NCBI RefSeq assembly: GCF_017599345.1 | Contig: NZ_JAGFVL010000062.1 | Coordinates: forward strand, 1 to 64,000 | Length of the DNA stretch: 64,000 nucleotides | Direction: 5' to 3' | Source: Gracilibacillus suaedae | GTDB lineage: Bacteria > Bacillota > Bacilli > Bacillales > Amphibacillaceae | Shown here: piece after piece, positions 54,801 to 62,665 of the stretch | Layout of the letters: every line of letters starts with the position of its first letter | How positions within the stretch are numbered: position 1 is the stretch's first letter | Made by a program: the position numbers and the translations under genes | The notes under the pieces: generated by a model | Database searches by the model: none | Seen by the model: only the letters and a program-made list of their open reading frames with translations | Told to the model about the DNA's origin: nothing

Positions 54801-54921
54801 AATTACTTCATGGACAGAATGTGATTTAATGGAAAATTCTATAACAGATGAACAAAAAACGAACACTGTAGACCTATTTGTGAAACCATACGAAATTAAA
54901 ACAATTCGAATCAAATTTTAA
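51808..54921 (+). CDS. GH38 alpha-mannosidase, cytoplasmic
   Basis: 1037 residues, a typical size for GH38. It has an N-terminal beta-rich domain, then the catalytic domain: HTHIDVAWLWRLKHTREKSA (zinc ligands His248, Asp250), EGGMWVEADCNIPSGESLVR, LPDVFGYSWALPQIL (nucleophile Asp360) and NQFHDIIPGSSI (zinc His). C-terminal beta-sandwich domains follow. No signal peptide, so it works on imported oligosaccharides. It removes terminal alpha-mannose. AAGGAG precedes ATG 51808. First enzyme gene of the run. Confidence 0.93.
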   Translation: MFLTEKKLNARIQEIEKFRYRDVITLDEWVHTIDHKGEIGTYPPDTSEESTKIKLGDHWSGRDLYVWLTKEVHIPRDWQFKKIVARFDFGDTGAGNNSGFESLLFLNNHPYQGVDSNHREVFLSSNHIGEKVKFDLRLWSGLEGGGKPQEQHYRFKHASIACIDEIVDGFYFDAKVMLETLQHLAETQTEKQQLTQILNKAIHKIDWLTPGSDSFYQSVYEASDYLSDNLNQLEKHSDVIFHCIGHTHIDVAWLWRLKHTREKSARSFSTVLRLMEQYPDYLFLQSQPQLYEYIKHDYPEIYQNIKRKVGEGQWEVEGGMWVEADCNIPSGESLVRQLLLGTRFFKEEFDKKNEVLWLPDVFGYSWALPQILRKSGFTSFMTTKISWNQFNRMPHDTFFWKGIDGSEILTHFITTTEPWPESTYYTYNGYMQPNILLDSWQAYKDKNVNTDLLLAYGYGDGGGGVNRDMLEVRKRMDQLPALPKAKPSTVSDYFEKLRNTIANTEEYVHTWDGELYLEFHRGTYTSQAFMKKNNRKLELAYRESEWLNSLVAIEEGFSNYPGNQLTAGWKIILRNQFHDIIPGSSIKEVYEDAKVEYEEAEHIVEQTINEALKVCVAETESNSYTIINSSSWQRDDWAFIPNEVDGTWRDHTGNLLKSQATNDGVVVYVTDIPALGVASISREEHTKDRILPAFKEGNNSMDSPFYTISWNTNGQLTSIWDKKANRELLQQGQVGNDLQIFEDKPLMFDAWDIDIFYQEKIEHVHELIHVDCTESGDIFTTVHFEWRYGKSTIKQDMILYADNPRIDFETYVDWKERQRLLKVAFPVDIRATEATYDIQYGNVNRPTHWNTSWDYARFETVGHKWADISEAGYGVSLLNDSKYGYDIKDSTMRLSLLKSPVYPDPEADLGEHTFTYALLPHTNDWREAKVHSLAYNLNAPLRVTKGTFKGSEESFIKMDEDHIEIDTVKKAEDEESIIVRLHEFHGRRGNISLTCNKQITSWTECDLMENSITDEQKTNTVDLFVKPYEIKTIRIKF

Positions 54922-54945
54922 TAGCAAGCAGGGGGGAGTTTGATA

Positions 54946-57669
54946 GTGAATGGAAAAAAGAAAACAATTCATATTATTTCACATACACACTGGGATCGAG
55001 AATGGTATTTGCCATATGAAAAGCACCACTATTTATTAATAGAATTTATGGATCAATTACTTGATACACTGGAAAAAGATCCACAATTTAAGAGTTTCCA
55101 TTTAGATGGGCAAACTATTATTCTAGATGATTATCTTGAAGTAAGACCTGACATGAAAGATAAAATAAAGCAGTTTATTGATGAAGAAAGAATTCATATC
55201 GGACCATGGTATGTGTTGCAAGATGAATTCTTAACAAGTAGTGAATCAAATATTCGTAATTTACAATACGGGATGAAGGACGCGAAGAAATGGGGAAATA
55301 TATCCAAGATTGGTTATTTCCCTGACTCCTTTGGCAATATGGGGCAAGCACCACAAATTCTTCATCAGGCAGGAATAAAGCATGCGGCATTTGGTCGTGG
55401 GGTAAAGCCAACGGGATTTAATAATTTAGTAAGTGAAGCAGATAGTTATGAATCTCCATATTCTGAAATGAGATGGCAAGCACCTAATGGTTCAGAAGTA
55501 ACGGGTATATTATTTGCTAATTGGTATTGTAATGGTAATGAAATACCTGAGGACAAAGAAGCTGCTAAGAAATATTGGGATGGTCATATTGAAGCAATGG
55601 AAAGATATGCTGCATCAGATCATTTGTTGATGCTTAATGGCTGTGACCATCAGCCAGTACAAACTAATTTATCAGCTGCAATTCAAACAGCTGAAGAGCT
55701 GTACCCAGATTATGAATTTATACATTCGAATTTTAATCAATATATACAAGCTTTAGATGAACAATTAACAGTACCAGAATTAAAGGAAGTAAAAGGAGAG
55801 CTAAGAAGTCAGCATACAGATGGATGGGGAACTTTAGTTAATACTGCATCGTCACGTGTTTATCTAAAACAAATGAACCAAGAAGTACAGACATTACTAG
55901 AGAAGGAAGTAGAGCCGTTAGCCACATTTTCTTATTTATTAGGAGAAGATGATGACAGAGATATTTTGGAATATGCATGGAAAACATTAATGCAAAATCA
56001 TCCTCATGATAGTATTTGTGGTTGCAGTGTTGATGAAGTTCATCGCGAAATGGTTACACGATTTGAAAAAAGCAAGTATATGGCCGAAAGCTATAAACAA
56101 GCGACAATGAAGAAGCTAGGAGCCAAAATTGATACAACAATATTTAATAAATACGGAAAAGAACCTATTCCATTTGTTGTGTTTAACACAACTGGTCTAG
56201 GCAAAACAGGTGTAGTAACGGTGGAAATAGATTTTATGCGCGCTTACTTTGCTGATGGTGCTCACCGTCAATCTGTAGAAGCCTTTGATTTAGATCACTA
56301 TATTTTAGTTGATGCAGATGGCAATGAATATGACTATCACTTAGAAGATACGGCAGTAGTATTTGATTATGATTTACCAAAGCATCAATTCAGACAGCCT
56401 TATTTAGCGAAAAGAGCAAAGGTTTCATTTGAAGCAAAGGATATCCCTTTATTCAGTCATTCTACATTCGCATTAGTGAAGGCTGCGAAAAAGGAAAGGG
56501 AAAAACAACAAATAGCTTCGTCTAAAAATACATTAGAAAATAAACAGGTAAGAGTGGAAATTAATACAAATGGTTCTTTAACCATCATAGATAAAAAAAC
56601 AGGCCGAACTTTTTCTAATCTATTAATTTACGAAAATACAGGTGACATTGGTAATGAATATATGTACAGAGAAGCGAATGATGACTCACCGATAACGACA
56701 GAAAATGAAACTGCACAGATTCAATTAATTGAAAATTCATCTTTTCGCGCAACATACCTGATTACCCATCAATTTGAAATACCAGAAAGTGCCGAAGCAT
56801 TATTAGAAAAAGAGCAAAAACAGTTGGTTTGGTTTACATCTCGTAAAGCAAAGCGATCTAAGAAAACCGTATTATTTACCATGCAAACAAAAGTCAGTTT
56901 AGAGAAGCATAGTACAGGTGTAAATGTAGATGTTGTTTATGATAATAATGCAAAAGACCATCGTTTACGTGTGTTGTTCCCAACCAATATTCAATCAGAT
57001 GTTCATTATGCAGACGCGATTTTTGAAGTAGCCAAACGTAACAATAGGCCAGCAGGTGAATGGACAAATCCAGATTATTCTCAGCATCAACAGGCTTTTG
57101 TTAGTATGCATGATTCGAACCAAGGGATAACGATTACCAACAAGGGATTAAATGAATATGAAGTGTTAAGAGATGAAGCGAATACTATTGCGATGACATT
57201 ACTTCGAGCAGTCGGAGAGTTAGGTGACTGGGGATATTTCCCTACGCCAGAGGCACAGTGTCTAGGTCAACAGACAGCTTCTTTTAAAATCTATCCGCAC
57301 TTGAGTGGTACAACTAACGAGCAAGTTTATCAACAAGCATACCAATATGTCGTTCCATGGTCTACATTGCAAATTCCTGTACAAGATGGAGAAGTTGCTA
57401 GTAAACATCAATATCTATCTTATCAAGCAAAAGATAATCTTGTGCAAACATCACTTAAAGTTGCGACCAATAAAGAGGACCTTATGATTCGCTTTTTTAA
57501 TATGACCAATAAAGAATCATCTATTGAAATTAAAGAACAGGAAAACATAGCAACCATTTACGAAAGTAATGTACTTGAGGAAAAAGTCAATGAATGCATC
57601 GATAACATGCAGGTATATGTAAAGCAATTTGAGATTAAATCAATCGGAATTATTCCTAGAAGAAAGTAG
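54946..57669 (+). CDS. GH38 alpha-mannosidase, MngB-like
   Basis: 907 residues, second GH38 but of a different subgroup: ISHTHWDREWYLPYEKHHY (zinc His13 or His15 and Asp17 at the very N-terminus), GYFPDSFGNMGQAPQIL (nucleophile Asp127) and MQNHPHDSICGCSVDEVHRE (zinc His). The closest known type is MngB, which cleaves mannosyl-glycerate and related short alpha-mannosides. GGGGGGAG is seven bases before GTG 54946; the TTG at 54940 is too close to it. No signal peptide. It follows the first GH38 by 24 bases. Confidence 0.92.
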   Translation: MNGKKKTIHIISHTHWDREWYLPYEKHHYLLIEFMDQLLDTLEKDPQFKSFHLDGQTIILDDYLEVRPDMKDKIKQFIDEERIHIGPWYVLQDEFLTSSESNIRNLQYGMKDAKKWGNISKIGYFPDSFGNMGQAPQILHQAGIKHAAFGRGVKPTGFNNLVSEADSYESPYSEMRWQAPNGSEVTGILFANWYCNGNEIPEDKEAAKKYWDGHIEAMERYAASDHLLMLNGCDHQPVQTNLSAAIQTAEELYPDYEFIHSNFNQYIQALDEQLTVPELKEVKGELRSQHTDGWGTLVNTASSRVYLKQMNQEVQTLLEKEVEPLATFSYLLGEDDDRDILEYAWKTLMQNHPHDSICGCSVDEVHREMVTRFEKSKYMAESYKQATMKKLGAKIDTTIFNKYGKEPIPFVVFNTTGLGKTGVVTVEIDFMRAYFADGAHRQSVEAFDLDHYILVDADGNEYDYHLEDTAVVFDYDLPKHQFRQPYLAKRAKVSFEAKDIPLFSHSTFALVKAAKKEREKQQIASSKNTLENKQVRVEINTNGSLTIIDKKTGRTFSNLLIYENTGDIGNEYMYREANDDSPITTENETAQIQLIENSSFRATYLITHQFEIPESAEALLEKEQKQLVWFTSRKAKRSKKTVLFTMQTKVSLEKHSTGVNVDVVYDNNAKDHRLRVLFPTNIQSDVHYADAIFEVAKRNNRPAGEWTNPDYSQHQQAFVSMHDSNQGITITNKGLNEYEVLRDEANTIAMTLLRAVGELGDWGYFPTPEAQCLGQQTASFKIYPHLSGTTNEQVYQQAYQYVVPWSTLQIPVQDGEVASKHQYLSYQAKDNLVQTSLKVATNKEDLMIRFFNMTNKESSIEIKEQENIATIYESNVLEEKVNECIDNMQVYVKQFEIKSIGIIPRRK

Positions 57670-57678
57670 TGAACGATA

Positions 57679-59010
57679 ATGGCACAAGAGATTACACCGG
57701 CAATAAAGCAATTTATAGAGAAAGTAAAGCAACATTTCCAAGATGACCCAAAGTTAATGGAAATGTTCGAACAGACATTTATCAATACGTATAAAACAAC
57801 CATTCGTCCCCAAGCTGATGGAACAACATTTGTCATAACGGGAGATATACCAGCAATGTGGTTACGCGATTCTGCAGCACAGGTGCGACCATATTTATTG
57901 TTAGCAGAACAAGATCAAAGTATCGCTAAAATGATAAAAGGGGTTATCCAAAAGCAATTTTTTTTCATCAATCATGATCCATATGCAAATGCATTTAACG
58001 AAACAGCAAATGGAATGAGATATCATAACGATCAGACCGAAATGACAGATTGGATATGGGAGAGAAAATACGAAATTGATTCATTATGTTATCCAATCCA
58101 GTTAGCATATCTTTATTGGAAAGCGACAGGGGACACTACTCATTTTGACGACTCATTTGTAGAAGCAGTATCAAATATTTTACATGTATGGAGAACAGAG
58201 CAAAATCATCAGCAGTCTAACTATTATTTTGTTCGTGATAATTGTCCAGAGCAAGATACATTATCAAATGCTGGCTATGGTGCACCTGTTGGTTATACAG
58301 GGATGACCTGGAGTGGATTTAGACCTAGTGATGACGCATGTCAATATGGCTATTTAATACCAGCGAATATGTTTGCCGTTGTATCCTTACGACAACTAAC
58401 AGAAATCGCTAAAAGTATTTTACATGATAGTGTTATTGCTGAAGAGGCTTCACAATTAGCAATGGAAATAGAAAGTGGAATTAAACAATATGGTATTGTC
58501 AATCATCCAATCCATGGAGAAATCTATGCATATGAAACAGACGGACTAGGTAACTATGTGATGATGGACGATGCGAATGTACCAAGCTTATTATCCATGC
58601 CATATTTAGGTTATTGTTCCTTTGATGATCCCATTTATTTAAACACAAGAAGATTTATTTTAAGTGAAGATAATCCATTTTATTTTGAAGGAAAAGTGGC
58701 AAAAGGAATAGGAAGTCCTCACACACCTGATCAATATATATGGCATATTTCTCTAGCGATTCAAGGGCTAACTGCTATTCATGAGGAAGAGAAGCAATAC
58801 ATCACAGAACTGTTTAAGCAAACAGATGCAGGATTGAATTTAATGCATGAAGGCTTTCATGTAGATGATCCAGCACAATTTACTAGACCATGGTTTTCAT
58901 GGGCGAATTCCATGTTTAGTGAATTTGTACTTAGTAGAATCGGTTTGATTGTTGCAGGCAGCCCTTTACATACATTAGCGGATAACAAAGGGGGAAGGGT
59001 TTGTGAGTGA
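57679..59010 (+). CDS. GH125 exo-alpha-1,6-mannosidase
   Basis: 443 residues, an (alpha/alpha)6 barrel of the former DUF1237 family. Signatures are DIPAMWLRDSAAQVRPYLLL, YEIDSLCYPIQLAYLYW, GMTWSGFRPSDDACQYGYL, AKGIGSPHTPDQYIWHISL and WFSWANSMFSEF. The enzyme splits non-reducing alpha-1,6-mannose with inversion, acting on the N-glycan core or yeast mannan backbone. It starts ten bases after the second GH38. It overlaps the following fucosidase gene by eight bases. Together with GH38 enzymes it would fully debranch and trim imported mannosides. Confidence 0.93.
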   Translation: MAQEITPAIKQFIEKVKQHFQDDPKLMEMFEQTFINTYKTTIRPQADGTTFVITGDIPAMWLRDSAAQVRPYLLLAEQDQSIAKMIKGVIQKQFFFINHDPYANAFNETANGMRYHNDQTEMTDWIWERKYEIDSLCYPIQLAYLYWKATGDTTHFDDSFVEAVSNILHVWRTEQNHQQSNYYFVRDNCPEQDTLSNAGYGAPVGYTGMTWSGFRPSDDACQYGYLIPANMFAVVSLRQLTEIAKSILHDSVIAEEASQLAMEIESGIKQYGIVNHPIHGEIYAYETDGLGNYVMMDDANVPSLLSMPYLGYCSFDDPIYLNTRRFILSEDNPFYFEGKVAKGIGSPHTPDQYIWHISLAIQGLTAIHEEEKQYITELFKQTDAGLNLMHEGFHVDDPAQFTRPWFSWANSMFSEFVLSRIGLIVAGSPLHTLADNKGGRVCE

Positions 59011-60370
59011 AGAAAAGTTAGTAGAACAAGGTGTGCATCATTATTTGTCTGAAAAAAATTGGGTTGAACCAAAAGAAGAGATATTAAAGCAACGCTTAGA
59101 ATGGTTTAAAGATCAAAAGCTGGCATTGATGATGCACTGGGGACCGTATTCACAAATAGGGTTAGTTGAATCCTGGGCACTAAGTGATGAGGATGGTGAT
59201 TGGTCTCGAGATGATGTCGATTGGACAGAAGATATGGAAGATTTCAAAAGAGAGTATTTTGATTTAAACAAGACATTTAATCCCATTCGCTTCCAACCAG
59301 AAAAATGGGCAGAACTTGCTCATCATGCAGGGTTTAAATATTTAATTTTCACCACCAAACATCATGATGGTTTTTCCATGTGGGATACCAATGAGACAGA
59401 ATACAAAATTACTGGTAAAGCCTGTCCGTTTCACTTGCATAAATATGCTGATATCACGAGAAATGTATTTGATGCATTCAGAGATAAAGGAATCGCCATT
59501 GCCGCTTATTTCTCCAAAGCGGACTGGCATACCCCTTATTATTGGGCACCTGGTATGGAAAGAGGCAGTAATATGTGGCGTGGCCCATCATACGATCCAG
59601 AACAATATCCTTGGATGTGGGACAAATTTATTTCCTTCACACATAATCAAATGATGGAGCTTATGACGAAATATGGAAGAATAGATATCCTTTGGTTAGA
59701 TGCAGGTTGGGTTGGAAAGCGCAATCAAGATATTCGGTTAGGAGAAGTAGTAGAAAAAGCACGCAAACACCAACCATGGTTATTGACTGCTGATCGAACT
59801 GTTGGTGGATTATATGAAAATTATATTACACCAGAACAAACAATACCAGAACACCCCATTCATGTACCATGGGAGAGTTGTATATCGATTGCAACTTCGT
59901 TTGCTTTTAAATTTGAGGATGAATACAAATCATTGCGAGAGATCATTCATACATTAGTTGAAATTGTAGCTAAAGGTGGAAATTTAGCACTAAATGTTCC
60001 ACCACAACCTGATGGAAGACTACCGAGAAAAGCAGTGGAACTTCTACAATCATTAGGTGAATGGATGAAAGTAAATGGTGAAGCAATTTATGGTACTCGG
60101 ATGATTGCACCATACTTTCAAGATAACTTAGCTTTCACAAAGAAAGACAATGCCATCTATTGTTTTCGTTTATTGGAAGAAGAGGAGATGTCTTATCAAG
60201 AAGAATCTATTTTCATTCCGATATCTGAAGAAATTACACATATTGAATGGTTAGGTGTGAATCAGCAATTGCCATTTGAATACAAAGAACAAGGACTGCA
60301 AATTCATGTACCACATTTAAATAAAGAGGAAGTTCCAATCGCATATGTATTTAAATTAGTAAAAAGGTAA
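59003..60370 (+). CDS. GH29 alpha-L-fucosidase
   Basis: 455 residues. The GH29 barrel shows KLALMMHWGPYSQIGLVESW, GFKYLIFTTKHHDGFSMWDT, and ILWLDAGWVG with nucleophile Asp233, followed by ALNVPPQPDGRLP. It lacks a signal peptide. GTG 59003 after GGGGGAAGGG overlaps the preceding stop (GTGAGTGA), so translation is coupled. It removes fucose from imported glycans; core-fucosylated N-glycans or plant glycans would fit with the mannosidases. The acid/base residue cannot be set by eye. Confidence 0.9.
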   Translation: MSEEKLVEQGVHHYLSEKNWVEPKEEILKQRLEWFKDQKLALMMHWGPYSQIGLVESWALSDEDGDWSRDDVDWTEDMEDFKREYFDLNKTFNPIRFQPEKWAELAHHAGFKYLIFTTKHHDGFSMWDTNETEYKITGKACPFHLHKYADITRNVFDAFRDKGIAIAAYFSKADWHTPYYWAPGMERGSNMWRGPSYDPEQYPWMWDKFISFTHNQMMELMTKYGRIDILWLDAGWVGKRNQDIRLGEVVEKARKHQPWLLTADRTVGGLYENYITPEQTIPEHPIHVPWESCISIATSFAFKFEDEYKSLREIIHTLVEIVAKGGNLALNVPPQPDGRLPRKAVELLQSLGEWMKVNGEAIYGTRMIAPYFQDNLAFTKKDNAIYCFRLLEEEEMSYQEESIFIPISEEITHIEWLGVNQQLPFEYKEQGLQIHVPHLNKEEVPIAYVFKLVKR

Positions 60371-60396
60371 CCGAGCTTATAAAGAGGTGATGAACA

Positions 60397-62652
60397 TTGA
60401 TAACAGAGCAAGTCGAACAATTATTAAAACAAATGACCTTGAAAGAAAAAGTTGGACAATTAAACCAAAAATTATATGGATGGCAAGTATATAAAAAAAA
60501 CGGAGATAAATATGAATTAACAGATATTTTCAAAAAACATGTAGAAGAATTTCAAGGGATTGGTGCTCTTTACGGGTTATTTCGCGCAGATCCATGGTCT
60601 GGTGTACATTTTGGTAATGGTATTCCATTGGAAGATAGTAAACAAGTGACAAATTTAGTCCAACAATATTTGAAAGCAAACACAAGGTTAGGCATACCTG
60701 CTTTGTTTTCGGAAGAATGTCCACATGGTCATCAAGCGTTAGATAGTACGGTTTTTCCAACACATATTGGATCGGGTGCGACATGGAATCCAGCATTACA
60801 GCAAAAGGCCTCTCAATATGTTGCAAAAGAATTAAGTGAAAAAGGTGTACATCTTGGCTTAGTTTCCACACTAGATATTGCACGAGATCCTCGATGGGGA
60901 CGAACAGAAGAATGTTTTAGCGAAGACCCATACTTAGCATCAAAAATGACAGAAGCTGTTGTCAAAGGAATGCAGGGGGGAGAAAGAGATACAACAGAAG
61001 TGCTTGCAGTATTAAAACATTTTGCTGCTCAGGGATCAGCAACAGGTGGCCATAATGCAGGACCTGCTTTAATTGGCGAACGAGAATTAAGGGAGATACA
61101 TATCCCTGCAATGAAAGCGGGTATTCAGTCTGGTGCCTTAGCTTGTATGGCAGCATATAACGAAATCGATGGTATACCATGTCATGCTAATCACTTCTTA
61201 CTGACGACTATTTTGCGAGAAGAGCTCGGATTTAATGGGTTTGTAATGGCTGATGGTGTTGCATTAGAGCGATTACTTCAATTAACTAATGATAAAGAAT
61301 TAGCAGCAAAATCTGCACTAGAAGCAGGTGTTGATCTCAGCTTATGGGATGACATTTATACACAAATAGAAACAGCCGTAGTAAACGGAATAATAAGTCA
61401 AGAAACACTTGATCAAGCTGTTAAAAGAATACTTTACGCGAAATTTTTATTAGGGTTATTCTCGAACGATTATAAAACAGAAGATACTTCATTTGCAGAT
61501 CGAGAAGAGGGCAAAGAGCTTAATTTAGCTGTAGCACGAGAATCTATTACACTACTGAAGAACAGGGGAGACCTTTTACCTTTAAACAAAGATAAGAAAG
61601 CGATTGCAGTTATTGGACCGAATGCTGATAGTGTTTATAACATGCTTGGGGACTATACACCGCCACAAAGAGAAGGTGCTGTTGTTACGATTAAAGATGG
61701 AATTGCTCAGACTGTTGGAAAGGATTGTGATGTCTTCTATGCGAAAGGCTGTGATATTCGTTCTACAGATACATCAGGTTTTGAGTATGCCAAAGAAATT
61801 GCCAGAAAATCAGATGTAATTATAGTAGCACTAGGTGGCTCTAGTGCTAGAGAGTTTGGGATGTCATTCCATCATAACGGTGCAGTAATGAATACAGGCA
61901 AAGCAGAGATGGATAGTGGTGAAAATATTGACGTGTTAGACCTTGATTTAGGTGGTGTGCAGGAGGAATTAGTAAAAGAAATAGCATGTATAGGTACACC
62001 CATTATCGGGGTTTTTATTCAAGGAAGACCTCATAGTATTTCACACATTGAACAGTATTTAGATGCCATTTTAATTGGTTGGTATCCAGGACAACAAGGA
62101 GGTAAAGCAATTGCCGAAGTCATCTTTGGAGAAGTGAATCCAAGTGGTAGATTACCTATTTCCATCCCTTTTCATTCAGGGCAATTACCTGTTTATTACA
62201 ATTATAAAGATAGTGGTGGAAAAAGAGAATACTATGATGGCTTAGGAGAAGCGATGTATTCTTTCGGTTACGGGCTCTCTTACTCGACCTTTCATTATCA
62301 ATTTACTTCAGCTGAACCTGAACGAATAACACAAGAATGTTTAACTCAAGGAAAAGAAGTAAGGGTACCTGTTCAAGTTACAAATGAAGGTCCATATGAT
62401 GGTAATGTTGTTATTCAATTGTATATGAAAGATCTTCAATCATCTGTGACACAACGTATCAAAGAATTAAAAGACTTTCGGAAAGTCTGGTTACAAGTTG
62501 GTGAATCAAAAACTATTACATTAACGTTGCAGGAAGAAGACTTGTCTATATGGAATCTGCACATGAAACAAGAGGTAGAGAAAGGTACGGTTTTACTTAT
62601 GGTTGGGGATTCTCCAGATCGATTAATAGAAAAAGAATTAATTATTGAATAA
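60397..62652 (+). CDS. GH3 beta-glycosidase
   Basis: 751 residues in three parts: the GH3 barrel (about 1-330), the alpha/beta sandwich (about 370-590) and a fibronectin-like C-terminal domain (about 640-740). Motifs are EECPHGHQALDSTVFPTHIG, STLDIARDPRWGRTEECFSE, LKHFAAQGSATGGHNAGP and GFVMADGVALERLL. Asp286 is in the nucleophile position, where most members have SDW. The enzyme is probably a beta-glucosidase, beta-xylosidase or beta-mannosidase-like, and no signal peptide is present. AGAGGTG before TTG 60397 sets the start. It probably trims beta-linked residues left by the other enzymes. Confidence 0.88.
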   Translation: MITEQVEQLLKQMTLKEKVGQLNQKLYGWQVYKKNGDKYELTDIFKKHVEEFQGIGALYGLFRADPWSGVHFGNGIPLEDSKQVTNLVQQYLKANTRLGIPALFSEECPHGHQALDSTVFPTHIGSGATWNPALQQKASQYVAKELSEKGVHLGLVSTLDIARDPRWGRTEECFSEDPYLASKMTEAVVKGMQGGERDTTEVLAVLKHFAAQGSATGGHNAGPALIGERELREIHIPAMKAGIQSGALACMAAYNEIDGIPCHANHFLLTTILREELGFNGFVMADGVALERLLQLTNDKELAAKSALEAGVDLSLWDDIYTQIETAVVNGIISQETLDQAVKRILYAKFLLGLFSNDYKTEDTSFADREEGKELNLAVARESITLLKNRGDLLPLNKDKKAIAVIGPNADSVYNMLGDYTPPQREGAVVTIKDGIAQTVGKDCDVFYAKGCDIRSTDTSGFEYAKEIARKSDVIIVALGGSSAREFGMSFHHNGAVMNTGKAEMDSGENIDVLDLDLGGVQEELVKEIACIGTPIIGVFIQGRPHSISHIEQYLDAILIGWYPGQQGGKAIAEVIFGEVNPSGRLPISIPFHSGQLPVYYNYKDSGGKREYYDGLGEAMYSFGYGLSYSTFHYQFTSAEPERITQECLTQGKEVRVPVQVTNEGPYDGNVVIQLYMKDLQSSVTQRIKELKDFRKVWLQVGESKTITLTLQEEDLSIWNLHMKQEVEKGTVLLMVGDSPDRLIEKELIIE

Positions 62653-62665
62653 ATGGGGGATGAAG

